A stretch of 64,000 nucleotides of DNA from NCBI GenBank assembly GCA_964486935.1, contig CAZAPG010000009.1, forward strand, positions 62,001 through 126,000. Reading direction: 5' to 3'. Source of the DNA: CAZAPG01 sp964486935. GTDB lineage: Bacteria; Chloroflexota; Anaerolineae; 4572-78; J111. Both the position numbers and the translations under genes were made by a program. Under the pieces are notes generated by a model. That model made no database searches, was not told the origin of the DNA, and saw nothing but the letters and a program-made list of their open reading frames with translations. The stretch's first letter is position 1. Every line of letters begins with the position of its first letter. Positions 26,953-35,600 of the stretch are shown here, piece after piece.

Positions 26953-26989
26953 TATAATGAAAAATATACCGAATTATATCCGGTATATT
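26953..26989 (+). promoter_or_regulatory. -10 box and inverted-repeat operator before the Lrp gene
   Basis: TATAAT (26953-26958) lacks a clear -35. Directly after it lies a perfect inverted repeat, AATATACCG (26963-26971) and CGGTATATT (26981-26989), and CCGGTATA at 26949-26956 adds a third half-site over the -10. This fits an autoregulatory operator for the Lrp/AsnC protein encoded 15 bp downstream. Confidence 0.6.
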
Positions 26990-27003
26990 GGGGTGATAAC
27001 AGG

Positions 27004-27510
27004 ATGATTGACGAAATTGACCGGCAGATTTTGATATTACTGCAACAGGATGCGCGTCTTTCAAACGCGGCTCTGGCCGAAAGAGTCGGCCTGACTTCTT
27101 CGACCGTGCATGAGCGCGTTAAAAAGCTGGAGCGCAAGGGCATTATTAAGGGCTACAGCGCCGTGGTTGACCCTGAACTGCTGGGCAAACCGATTATGGC
27201 CTTTATTCGGCTAACGGTTGATTCGGTGCGCGAGAGTTACGTTGACTCCAAAAAGAGCGTGATGCAGGTGTGCGAGGCCGAGCCGGATGTGCTGGAGTGT
27301 CACGGCGTGGCCGGCGAGGATTGCTACGTGCTCAAGGTTCGGGCAGCCAGCCCCAAGGCGCTGGAAAAACTCATCGAGCGCATTCGCTGTGAGGCTTCTA
27401 TTGCCCGCTCTACCACCAGCATTGTGCTCTCAACCTTCAAAGAGAGTTTGCTGGTTGTGCCCGCCGAGGCCGAGGAGTCAGCCTTAAGCCGGCTCAAGAG
27501 TTTGAATTAA
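27004..27510 (+). CDS. Lrp/AsnC-family transcriptional regulator
   Basis: I use the ATG at 27004, which begins MIDEIDRQILILLQQDARLS and gives 168 residues; the longer open frame would cross the promoter. The N-terminal helix-turn-helix includes NAALAERVGLTSSTVHERVK. The C-terminal RAM domain has VLECHGVAGEDCYVLKV. It probably senses an amino acid. Its last 27 bases overlap the 3' end of the convergent LysR gene. Confidence 0.9.
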   Translation: MIDEIDRQILILLQQDARLSNAALAERVGLTSSTVHERVKKLERKGIIKGYSAVVDPELLGKPIMAFIRLTVDSVRESYVDSKKSVMQVCEAEPDVLECHGVAGEDCYVLKVRAASPKALEKLIERIRCEASIARSTTSIVLSTFKESLLVVPAEAEESALSRLKSLN

Positions 27511-28383
27511 CTCTCGCGTGACCTTTAAAAAGGCCCGCAGCGCCGGCGAGAGCCACTTATCTTTGTGCCAGATTATTTGCGTGACCACCTGAAAATCTCG
27601 CCCGGCCCAGTTGAGCGGAACCAGCCGGCCCTGGGCAATCTCGGTTTCAACGGCAACCAGCGGCAAAAACGACAGCCCGATGCCGGCCATGACGCACTGC
27701 TTGATGGCTTCGACGCTGTGAAACTCCATGGGGGGCGGCATGGGCAGGCCGGCGGCCCGGAACGATTGCTCTAACATGCGGCGATAATTACAGGTCGGTT
27801 CGGTTAAGATGAGGGGTTCGCTTTGCAGGTCGGCAAAAGAAACGCCGGGCGAGCGCGCCAGCGGGTGTTCGGGATAAGCAATAATTAACATGGTTTCGGC
27901 AACCAGCGGCTCTATAATCAAATGGGACGATTGAAACGGCTCGGAAATAACAAAAGCCACGTCCATTACCCCGTCGCGGATGGCATCGTGCAGCGTGGTA
28001 TCGTATTCCGGGCAAAAGGTGAGTTGCACTTGTGGAAACCGCTCGCGAAAGCGGCGCAGCACGGGTGGCAGCCGGTAGGTGCAGAGCGTTTCCGGGGCGC
28101 TGATGGTCAGCGAGCCGCTCAGAGTATCGCCGTTGGAAACCGCCGCGCGAGCCTCGTCTTCCAGGCTTAATATTTTTTCGGCGTAGCCCAGCAGGCGCTG
28201 GCCGGCATCGGTGAGCGTAATGCGTTTGCCCAGCCGGTCAAACAGGGTAACGCCCAACTCCTCTTCCAACGCCTGAATTTGGGCCGACACGGTGGATTGG
28301 GCGTAATTGAGAGCGGCCGCAGTACGCGAAAAACTTAAAGTTTGAGCTACCTGCTTAAAGGTAATTAATTGGCGCAGTTCCAT
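27484..28383 (-). CDS. LysR-family transcriptional regulator
   Basis: The 299-residue protein has the LysR helix-turn-helix at 1-60 (FSRTAAALNYAQSTVSAQIQ) and a periplasmic-binding-type effector domain from about 90. It diverges from the ParB-like gene at 28499, with an operator-like palindrome just upstream, so it probably controls itself, that gene, or both. Its effector is unknown. Confidence 0.92.
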   Translation of the reverse strand: MELRQLITFKQVAQTLSFSRTAAALNYAQSTVSAQIQALEEELGVTLFDRLGKRITLTDAGQRLLGYAEKILSLEDEARAAVSNGDTLSGSLTISAPETLCTYRLPPVLRRFRERFPQVQLTFCPEYDTTLHDAIRDGVMDVAFVISEPFQSSHLIIEPLVAETMLIIAYPEHPLARSPGVSFADLQSEPLILTEPTCNYRRMLEQSFRAAGLPMPPPMEFHSVEAIKQCVMAGIGLSFLPLVAVETEIAQGRLVPLNWAGRDFQVVTQIIWHKDKWLSPALRAFLKVTRELIQTLEPA

Positions 28384-28397
28384 AAAAACCCTCTATC

Positions 28398-28415
28398 ATT
28401 ATTTTCGATAATAAT
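28398..28415. promoter_or_regulatory. 18-bp near-palindrome, candidate LysR operator
   Basis: ATTATTTTCGATAATAAT pairs in eight of nine positions. It lies 15 bp from the LysR start, in the divergent gap shared with the ParB-like gene, the usual place for a LysR site. Confidence 0.5.
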
Positions 28416-28431
28416 CATCTAAAACATTCGC

Positions 28432-28460
28432 TTGACTTGATAATACCACAATGATAAGAT
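28432..28460 (+). promoter_or_regulatory. Promoter of the ParB-like/DUF2917 genes
   Basis: TTGACT (28432-28437) and TAAGAT (28455-28460) are 17 bp apart, 38 bp before the ATG at 28499. Confidence 0.6.
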
Positions 28461-28498
28461 GAATACAAATTGTAATATTTGTGAGTGAGGGAAGCCAA

Positions 28499-29014
28499 AT
28501 GGAGCTGGTGGGCAACAACTTTCAAACAATGGCTTACATTCAAAGCGAGAGCGAGTTTAACCGGGCCAGTAACCGGGGCGCGTGGGAGCGAGTCATCAAT
28601 TTGCTAATTGGACGGACTCCGTACCTGCTTTGTTTCAAACAGGTGGTTGACCGGCTTCAGCCCTATTGCCCGGTTGAATTGGGGGTGCAGGATATTCCGG
28701 TAAAACAGATTATTGGCAGCGTTGGCCGCAACAAAGATTTTACCCGCCATTTTTGGCCGGCCATGAGTAACCGGGGCTGCCGCGAGCGCTGGCGCGCTAT
28801 TTACACCCGCGCTGTAACCGGGGCCGGCTTTCCTCCCATCGAGATATACAAAATTGGCCCGGATTATTTTGTAAAAGATGGCCATCATCGGGTTTCGGTA
28901 GCCCGCTATTTGGGCTGGCCAACCGTGCAGGCCAATGTAATAGAGTTGCTGGTTTCCGGCTCAGGGGCCGGTTGCCAGGTGAGTTTATATAATGGAGTAG
29001 ACCTATGTTGCTAG
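28499..29014 (+). CDS. ParB/Srx-fold domain protein
   Basis: The ATG at 28499 with GAGGGA six bases upstream gives 171 residues; a GTG at 28481 is possible. The C-terminal half has PIEIYKIGPDYFVKDGHHRV followed by SVARYLG, the DGHHR motif of the ParB N-terminal/sulfiredoxin-like fold. It lacks a DNA-binding helix-turn-helix, so it is not a partition protein. In this fold the motif can bind nucleotides, but the function here is unknown. It overlaps the DUF2917 gene by 10 bases and diverges from a LysR regulator. Confidence 0.75.
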   Translation: MELVGNNFQTMAYIQSESEFNRASNRGAWERVINLLIGRTPYLLCFKQVVDRLQPYCPVELGVQDIPVKQIIGSVGRNKDFTRHFWPAMSNRGCRERWRAIYTRAVTGAGFPPIEIYKIGPDYFVKDGHHRVSVARYLGWPTVQANVIELLVSGSGAGCQVSLYNGVDLCC

Positions 29015-29319
29015 ATGTCAAAAATCAACCGTTACTAAATTCTGGCAATTTGCTGCGGCTGGTGCTGTACAAAGGCGAGGTGATGCGCTTGCCCCAACAT
29101 TTTAAAGAGATTCGAGCGGTGGCAGGTAGTATCTGGATAACCGCCGGCGGTAAAGATATGATGCTGAGCGCCGGTGATACAATATCGCTGGATACAAGAA
29201 AGGATTTTATTCTGGTGTCAACCTTGCGCGACACGCCGGCAGTGATAGAAGCCAAAAGCCGGCGCGAGTCAACCCCGGAGGGGGTTCAATTGACGCCCGG
29301 CGCGCAGGCCAGATTATAA
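29005..29319 (+). CDS. DUF2917 family protein
   Basis: A 104-residue protein whose core, AVAGSIWITAGGKDMMLSAG, matches DUF2917, a small cupin-like beta domain of unknown role. It starts within the end of the ParB-like gene, so the two are probably translated together. Confidence 0.8.
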   Translation: MLLDVKNQPLLNSGNLLRLVLYKGEVMRLPQHFKEIRAVAGSIWITAGGKDMMLSAGDTISLDTRKDFILVSTLRDTPAVIEAKSRRESTPEGVQLTPGAQARL

Positions 29320-29368
29320 AATGCAGAAGCAACGCTGCCATCTCAGCCCAAACAATCTAAAAGGATAA

Positions 29369-29857
29369 ATGATGAGTACAGCCACGGAACGCGCTGAAAA
29401 AATAGAAGAAATCCGGGCCTTGCCGGCCAATCTCCAGGCGTTGGTGGGCAGCTTAACCGACGCCCAACTGGACGCCCCCGCCCCAGCGGGCGAGTGGACC
29501 GTTCGGCAGGTGGTGCATCATCTGGCCGACTCGCATATGAACTCCTACATCCGGTTGAAGCTGATTCTCACCGAAGAGCGCCCCACCCTCAAACCCTACA
29601 ACCAGGAAGCCTGGGCAACCATGCCCGACTCCCAACTTCCGCTGCAAGCCACTTTGGTACTGTTGCGCGGGCTGCACCAACGCTGGGTTCATCTGTTTGA
29701 AAATCTATCGGCCAGCGATTGGCAGCGGGTTGGCCTCCACCCGGAAATTGGCAATATCACCCCCGATGACTTGCTCACCATTTACGCCCGCCACGGCCAG
29801 GAACATTTGGAGCAAATTCGGCGGTTACTTGAGGGCCGGCAGGTTAAGGCGTCATGA
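29369..29857 (+). CDS. DinB/YfiT-family protein
   Basis: The 162-residue protein is a four-helix-bundle DinB-type protein. Metal-ligand histidines appear in VRQVVHHLADSHMN and near the end in YARHGQEHLEQI. Relatives include metal-dependent thiol transferases such as bacillithiol transferase; the substrate here is unknown. AAAGGAT precedes the tandem ATGs. The following reductase gene starts 34 bp later. Confidence 0.88.
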   Translation: MMSTATERAEKIEEIRALPANLQALVGSLTDAQLDAPAPAGEWTVRQVVHHLADSHMNSYIRLKLILTEERPTLKPYNQEAWATMPDSQLPLQATLVLLRGLHQRWVHLFENLSASDWQRVGLHPEIGNITPDDLLTIYARHGQEHLEQIRRLLEGRQVKAS

Positions 29858-29891
29858 TAACCAACCCAATTATTACCTCAGAGTGCGGCGT

Positions 29892-30821
29892 ATGGGTCTA
29901 AAGGAGACAATATACATTCTGGGTTCTGGAGCAATCGGCTTTCCACTGGCGGCATACCTGACCAATGCGGGCAGGCCGGTGGTGGCCGTTCGCACAGGCA
30001 GAAAAGATGTGGCGCAAGGCAGTGTCACAGTTACCGTGCATAACGGCGCAAACCGCATCAGCACGCCTGTTGAAACAGTCTCGTTAGCCAGGCTGACTCG
30101 TCTGGATGGAACGATAGTGATTGCCGCCAAATCATACGCCAACAGAGCCATTGCCCTGGAGTTAAGAGATAAAGCGGCAACAGGTCCAATAATCATTATG
30201 CAAAACGGGGTTGGAGTTGAACAGCCTTTTCTCCAGGCGCAATTCTCCCCCATCTATAGATGCATTCTGTATGTCACCAGTCAGGCTATCGCTGAGTATG
30301 AGTTTACCTTTCGTCCGGTCACCGCTTCTCCAATTGGCGTCGTCGCCGGCAACGAGTCGAGCCTTGAGAAGTGCGTTGAAGCGTTGAGCACCGACCGATG
30401 CCCATTTCGTGTGGAAGCAAATATCCACAGAGAGATATGGAAAAAGGCCATCATCAACTCCGTTTTCAATTCCATCTGCCCTCTGCTCGAGGTTGACAAT
30501 GGGGTATTTGTTAGGGATGCAGAAGTTGCAAAGCTGGCGCAAGAGGTTGTCAGGGAGTGCGTTGAGCTAACAGACAGGCTCAATCTGGACTTAAGCGAAG
30601 GTGAGTTAATGGAGCAAATCGTGCTCATCAGCCGGGGGTCCGACGGCCAACTCATATCGACCCTGCAAGATATTAGAAACGGCAGACAAACGGAAATAGA
30701 GTTTCTAAACCTTGAGATAGCCCGCGTGGCGGCTTCCATGCAACCCGGTCTCCATCTTCCCAAAGTTCAATTGCTGGGAAAAATGATTCTGGCAAAATCT
30801 TTGCAGCACAGAAAAAAATGA
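29892..30821 (+). CDS. Ketopantoate reductase (PanE/ApbA) family protein
   Basis: The ATG at 29892 gives 309 residues. The Rossmann NADPH site is YILGSGAIGFPLAAYL at the N-terminus; MQNGVGVE and the catalytic-type KKAIINSVFN lysine/asparagine region follow. Family members reduce ketopantoate, but many paralogues have other 2-oxoacid substrates, and no pantothenate gene is near, so I leave the symbol empty. The ribosome-binding site is poor; an open frame extends upstream across the DinB gene but is not credible. Confidence 0.82.
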   Translation: MGLKETIYILGSGAIGFPLAAYLTNAGRPVVAVRTGRKDVAQGSVTVTVHNGANRISTPVETVSLARLTRLDGTIVIAAKSYANRAIALELRDKAATGPIIIMQNGVGVEQPFLQAQFSPIYRCILYVTSQAIAEYEFTFRPVTASPIGVVAGNESSLEKCVEALSTDRCPFRVEANIHREIWKKAIINSVFNSICPLLEVDNGVFVRDAEVAKLAQEVVRECVELTDRLNLDLSEGELMEQIVLISRGSDGQLISTLQDIRNGRQTEIEFLNLEIARVAASMQPGLHLPKVQLLGKMILAKSLQHRKK

Positions 30822-30827
30822 AAATCA

Positions 30828-30855
30828 GGAGTGTCAACCCGCGCGTTGACACTCC
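30828..30855 (+). terminator. Hairpin after the PanE-like gene
   Basis: GGAGTGTCAA and TTGACACTCC form a perfect 10-bp stem with an eight-base loop seven bases after the stop. There is no clean T run, so it may be a weak terminator or a 3' stabiliser. Confidence 0.55.
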
Positions 30856-30982
30856 CTCACCTTTGTTTTCTGAGGAGTGCGATAGTCCCAAACGCCTTCG
30901 GCGACAACGAGGATGAAAATTTAACTTGCCCCCACCCCTTTGCGCAAGCGGGGGGGCTAATTTTCGAGGAGTTACCCTTACC

Positions 30983-31900
30983 ATGCGTAACTTTTTATGG
31001 TTACTGTTTTTGGCCTCCTTATGGGGGCCATCGTTTTTATTTATTAAAGTGGCTGTCGAAGATATTCCACCGTTAACTCTGGTTGTTGGCCGGGTGGGTA
31101 TTGCCGCTATATTGCTGTACGCTATTTTGCGGCTGCAAGGCCGAAATTTGCCCAAATTTGGCCCTGTCTGGCGACACTTTGCCATTATGGCCCTGGTGCA
31201 AAACGCGCTTCCCTTTGCCCTGTTCAACTGGGGCGAGCAGCATATTGATAGCGCCCTGGCTGCGATTCTGAATGGGACCACTCCTTTGTTTACTATTTTG
31301 CTGGCTCACATTTTTGTAGCGGATGACCGGATAACCCCGGCCAAAATGGTGGGCGTGGTGGTAGGCTTTGGCGGCCTGGCATTGCTGATTGCGCCCTCGC
31401 TGGTGGATGGCATACAGGCCAGCACCTGGGGTTTGATAGCGGTGGCGGTGGCCTCGTTTAGTTATGGTATTGCTCTTGTCTACTCCCGGCTCAACCTGCG
31501 CGGAACGCCGCCGTTGGTGGCGCCTACCGCCCAACTGGGGTTGGCCGCGCTCTACATGCTGCCGCTATCGCTGATTTTTGAGCAGCCGTATCAACTACCT
31601 GCGCCGGCGTGGACGGCGGTTGGCTCGCTGCTGGCGCTGGCGGCCTTTGGCACAGCCCTGGCCTTTGTTGTTTTTTACCGCATAATTGAGCGGATGAGCG
31701 CCAGCTACGCCTCGATGGTTACGTATCTGGTGCCAATATTCGGGGTGATTTTGGGCGTGCTGGTGTTGAGCGAGCGCCTGCACTGGACGGCTTACGCCGG
31801 GTGCGCCCTTATTTTGGTCGGGGTGATGATTGTCAACGGTCTCTTTGACAAATCCATTACCTGGCTGCGCCGCCCCGCCGATGCCGCCGCCCGGCTCTAA
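30983..31900 (+). CDS. EamA/DMT-family transporter
   Basis: The ATG at 30983 (GAGGAG 11 bases upstream) gives 305 residues. It opens LWLLFLASLWGPSFLFIKVA and has ten helices in two EamA repeats, each ending with the typical E-rich motif (LSERLHWTAYAGCALILVGV in the second). It is not close in sequence to the EamA protein at 25821. No partner gene points to a substrate. Confidence 0.87.
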   Translation: MRNFLWLLFLASLWGPSFLFIKVAVEDIPPLTLVVGRVGIAAILLYAILRLQGRNLPKFGPVWRHFAIMALVQNALPFALFNWGEQHIDSALAAILNGTTPLFTILLAHIFVADDRITPAKMVGVVVGFGGLALLIAPSLVDGIQASTWGLIAVAVASFSYGIALVYSRLNLRGTPPLVAPTAQLGLAALYMLPLSLIFEQPYQLPAPAWTAVGSLLALAAFGTALAFVVFYRIIERMSASYASMVTYLVPIFGVILGVLVLSERLHWTAYAGCALILVGVMIVNGLFDKSITWLRRPADAAARL

Positions 31901-31923
31901 TTGGCCCGTGCTGCTGCTTGTTG

Positions 31924-32441
31924 TCAGGCTTTTGTGCCGGAGAGCGCCGCTGATAATTGCTTGCGCCCTTTGCTGAACTTCCCGACGGCCTGGGCCTTTT
32001 TAATGGCCTGTTCCAACGTCCATTGACGACCCTCGGCCCAGGCCACGGCGGCCACCTTGCGGTCATGTTGGGTTTGGTCAACATAGCCCAGGCGAATCCG
32101 AAAGACTTCATACAGGGTCTCGACGGCCGCAAACAGCCGGCTCGTTCCGGCGACCCTTTGCCGCCAGCCACCCCGGCCAGGCCTTTTAGAGAGCAAAAGA
32201 TACCCCGCTTATTCCCAAGTTTCTGAAACAGAGGCAGGTTTTCCTCAAAGAATGTCGCTGCCTGCCGATAATCGCCCCGATAGCGCGCCACAAACCCAAG
32301 GTTATGCAGCAAAACGCCAATACCTCTCTCGTCGCCCAACTCGCCCCGGATGGCCACTTTCAGACCATGTTCGCGAGCAAAATTGCCCGCTGCGACCACA
32401 TTGGCGGTGTTGGCGCAGCGGGCAATCAGGGCCGGGTAAGG
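31924..32441 (-). pseudogene. Chimeric relic: FAD-oxidoreductase fragment joined to the end of a TPR regulator
   Basis: On the minus strand 32441-32343 reads PALIARCANTANVVAAGNFA, a piece of the FAD-binding domain of BBE-type oxidases (normally followed by VRGGGHN). It runs without a break into GELGDERGIGVLLHNLG at 32342, the TPR region of large ATP-binding regulators. A frameshift near 32138 separates GLAGVAGGKGSPERA from RLFAAVETLYEV, after which the familiar C-terminus AWAEGRQWTLEQAIKKAQ continues to 31924. Two truncated genes have therefore been fused and then decayed. Confidence 0.75.
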
Positions 32442-32485
32442 GAGCCAAAAGTGATATAAAAAGTGATACAAGTGCGTCTGTCCCC

Positions 32486-32515
32486 TTGAAATGTAGTACG
32501 ACACTCTGTTAGAAT
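32486..32515 (+). promoter_or_regulatory. Possible promoter of the first kinase-WD40 gene
   Basis: TTGAAA (32486-32491) and TAGAAT (32510-32515) are 18 bp apart. The leader of about 100 nt then contains the AT-rich repeat at 32535-32606. Confidence 0.45.
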
Positions 32516-32534
32516 GGATGGTATCTCGGTTTTA

Positions 32535-32606
32535 CTGGTAATTAGTAAATAGTAATTGGAAAGTTGATTTAGCCGTGTAACAAATTACCAATTACCATTT
32601 ACCTTA
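32535..32606. repeat. AT-rich GGTAATTAGTAA-type repeat, copy 1
   Basis: GGTAATTAGTAAATAGTAAT on the left and CAAATTACCAATTACCATTT on the right are roughly complementary. The same words, in a similar fold-back, recur at 61138-61210. It lies in the leader of the first kinase gene. Confidence 0.6.
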
Positions 32607-32623
32607 ACAAAAGGGGGGGAGCG

Positions 32624-35600
32624 ATGAAGCAAGAGCCATCGTTTGGTGAGATAATCAAGGAACGGCGCAAGGAATTGGGGTTAACCCAAACCGAGCTGGC
32701 CGGCCGGGCGGGCTGCGCTCCGGTGACTCTCCGCAAAATTGAGTACAACGCCCTGCGCCCCTCAACCCAATTGGCCGAACATCTGGCTGTGGCGCTGCAA
32801 ATACCGGAGGCGGAACACCTGGCCTTTGTGCATCTGGCCCGGCGGGAACAAGACCCCAGCCCGGTTCCTCCCCTGCCGCCGGCCCTGGAAGAAATTGGCC
32901 GCGAAGACCTCAGCGGGCGCTCGATCAAAGGTTTTGAGCTGGGCGAGCGCATCGGCGAGGGGGGGTATGGCGCGGTCTACCGGGCCGTACAGACCACTGT
33001 TGAGCGCGATGTGGCCGTCAAGATCATCCTGCCCAAATACGCCGACCGGCCCGATTTCATCCGCCGCTTTGAGGCCGAGGCCCAGCTTGTCGCCCGGCTG
33101 GAACACCCCCACATTGTGCCACTGTACGATTACTGGCGCGAGCCAGGCGTGGCCTACTTGGTGATGCGTTTTTTGCGAGGCGGCAGCTTGAATACCCGGC
33201 TAAAACAAGGCCCGCTGACTCCTGACACGCTCCTGCCGTTGCTGGAGCAGATTTGCGCCGGGCTGCACACCGCCCACCAGGCCGGGGTGATCCATCGTGA
33301 TATTAAGCCGGCCAATATTCTGCTTGACGAAGACGGCAACGCCTACCTGGCCGATTTTGGCATCGCCAAGAATTTAAGCGAGATCAACGGCGGCGAAACC
33401 TCACAGGGCGTTATTATCGGTTCCCCGGCTTACATCGCGCCGGAGCAGATCATGGCCGAGCCGGTCAAGCCCCAAACCGACATCTACAGTTTGGGGGTGA
33501 TGCTCTATGAACTGCTGACCGGCCGTAAACCCTTTATGGGGCCAACCCCGGTGGCCTACATTCAACAACACCTCGGCGAACAATTGCCTTTGCTGGCTGA
33601 AGCGTCTCAAACCTCAAAGGTTTCTAAAACCTTTGAGGTTTCCACAAAACAACCCATCCCCACGCCTCTGGATGTGGTTATTGGCCGGGCCACCTCCAAA
33701 AACCCACTTGACCGTTATCCCGACATTTTAAGTATGCTGGCCGATATCCGGCAGGCGATGAAACCGGATAGTACGGTTGCCGACATCGCCGGCAATCGAA
33801 CGGACAGCCTCACCCCGCCTCATCTGGCCGCCATGATTGACCTGCCCAATCTGGAAAACCCGTACAAGGGCTTGCGCGCCTTTGGCGAGGCCGACGCCGC
33901 CGACTTTTTTGGTCGCAACAGCCTTATCCAGGCTTTGCTCATTCGTATGGCCGAGGAAGGTGATTTGAGCCGTTTTCTGGCGGTGGTTGGACCTAGCGGC
34001 AGCGGCAAGTCTTCGGTGGTGCGGGCCGGACTGCTGCCTGCCCTGCGGCGGGGCGGCCTGCCCGATTCGGACAAATGGTTCATTGTTGAGATGATTCCGG
34101 GCGCGCACCCGCTGGAAGAGTTGGAAGCGGCGCTGCTGCGAGTGGCGATTAATCCGCCTGATAGCCTGCTGGCTCAACTGCGCGAGAGCGAACGGGGTCT
34201 GCACCGGGCAGTCAAGCGCATCTTGCCCGCCGATGAAGATATTGAGCTGGTGCTGGTCATTGACCAGTTTGAAGAAATTTTCACCCTGGTTGAAGATGAG
34301 GCTGTCCGCTCTCACTTTTTGGACAGCCTGTTGACCGCCGCGCTTGACCCCGCCAGCCGGCTTAGGATAGTCATCACCCTGCGGGCCGATTTTACCGACC
34401 GCCCCCTGCAATATGTTGATTTTGGCGAACTGGTGCGCCGTCAATCCGAGTTTGTGCTGCCCCTCACCCCCGACGAGTTGGAGCAGGCCATCACCGGCCC
34501 CACCAAACGGGCCGGGTTGATGCTGGAACCGGGACTGGTCTCCACCATCATTGATGACATTGGCGACCAGCCCGGCACGCTGCCCCTGCTGCAATACGCC
34601 CTGACCGAACTGTTTGAACGCCGCGAAGGGCGCAAACTGACCCTGGCCGCTTATCAGGCCAGTGGCGGCGTGCTGGGCGCGCTGGCCCGCCGCGCCGGTG
34701 AACTCTATGACGATCTGGATGAACCCGGCCAAGAAGCCGCCCGCCAGCTTTTCCTGCGCCTGGTTACGCTGGGCGAAGGTACGGAAGATACCCGGCGGCG
34801 GGTGCTGCGCAGCGAGTTGGTTGCGATCCAGCCCCCCTCTAACTCCCCCCTCTGGGGGGAGGACTATTTAATCTCCCCCCCTTTGGGGGGGAATGAGAGG
34901 GGGCTAAACGCCGTCATAAACATCTTCGGCAAATACCGCTTGCTCACTTTTGACCACGACCCCGTCACCCGCGGCCCCACCGTGGAAGTGGCCCACGAGG
35001 CCCTGATCCGCGAGTGGGGGCGGCTGCGTGAGTGGCTGAATGAATCCCGCGAGGATATTCGCCAGGAACGGGCGCTGGCCCGCGCCGCCGAAGAATGGGA
35101 CCGGCATCAGCGGGATGAGAGCTTTTTATTGCGTGGAGCCAGGCTGGAGCAAATCGAAAAATGGCAAGAGATAACCACCCTGATGCAGACGCCGCTGGAA
35201 CAGGAATTTATTGGCCAAAGCGTCCAGCAACGCGCCCAGGAACAACAAGTTGAAACGACTCGTAAAGCGCGCGAAGACCGGCTTGAACGCCGCTCTCGAA
35301 ATTTTCTGCGGGGGTTGGTGGCCGTTTTTGCCGTGGCCGCCATCATCAGCGCCGCTTTGGGGCTGTATGCCTTTCAGCAGCGCCAGGTGGCTCTGGATAA
35401 CGCCGCCGAAGCCCAGAATGTGGCCCTGGTGGCCGGATCGCAGGCCGCCTTAGCCAATAATGATACCGATGCCGCTCTGGCCCTGGCCTGGCAGGCTGTT
35501 AACCTCAACCCTGACTCGGCCCTGGCCCAGGCGCAGTTGAGCGAAGTGGCCTATACGCCTGGAACCGTACATCGTTATGTTGGGCACACTGATAGCGTTA

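Noticed and set aside
33728..34732. A 334-codon minus-strand frame inside the first kinase gene
   Set aside because: It is a shadow of the STAND domain, with no start signal and no recognisable protein features.
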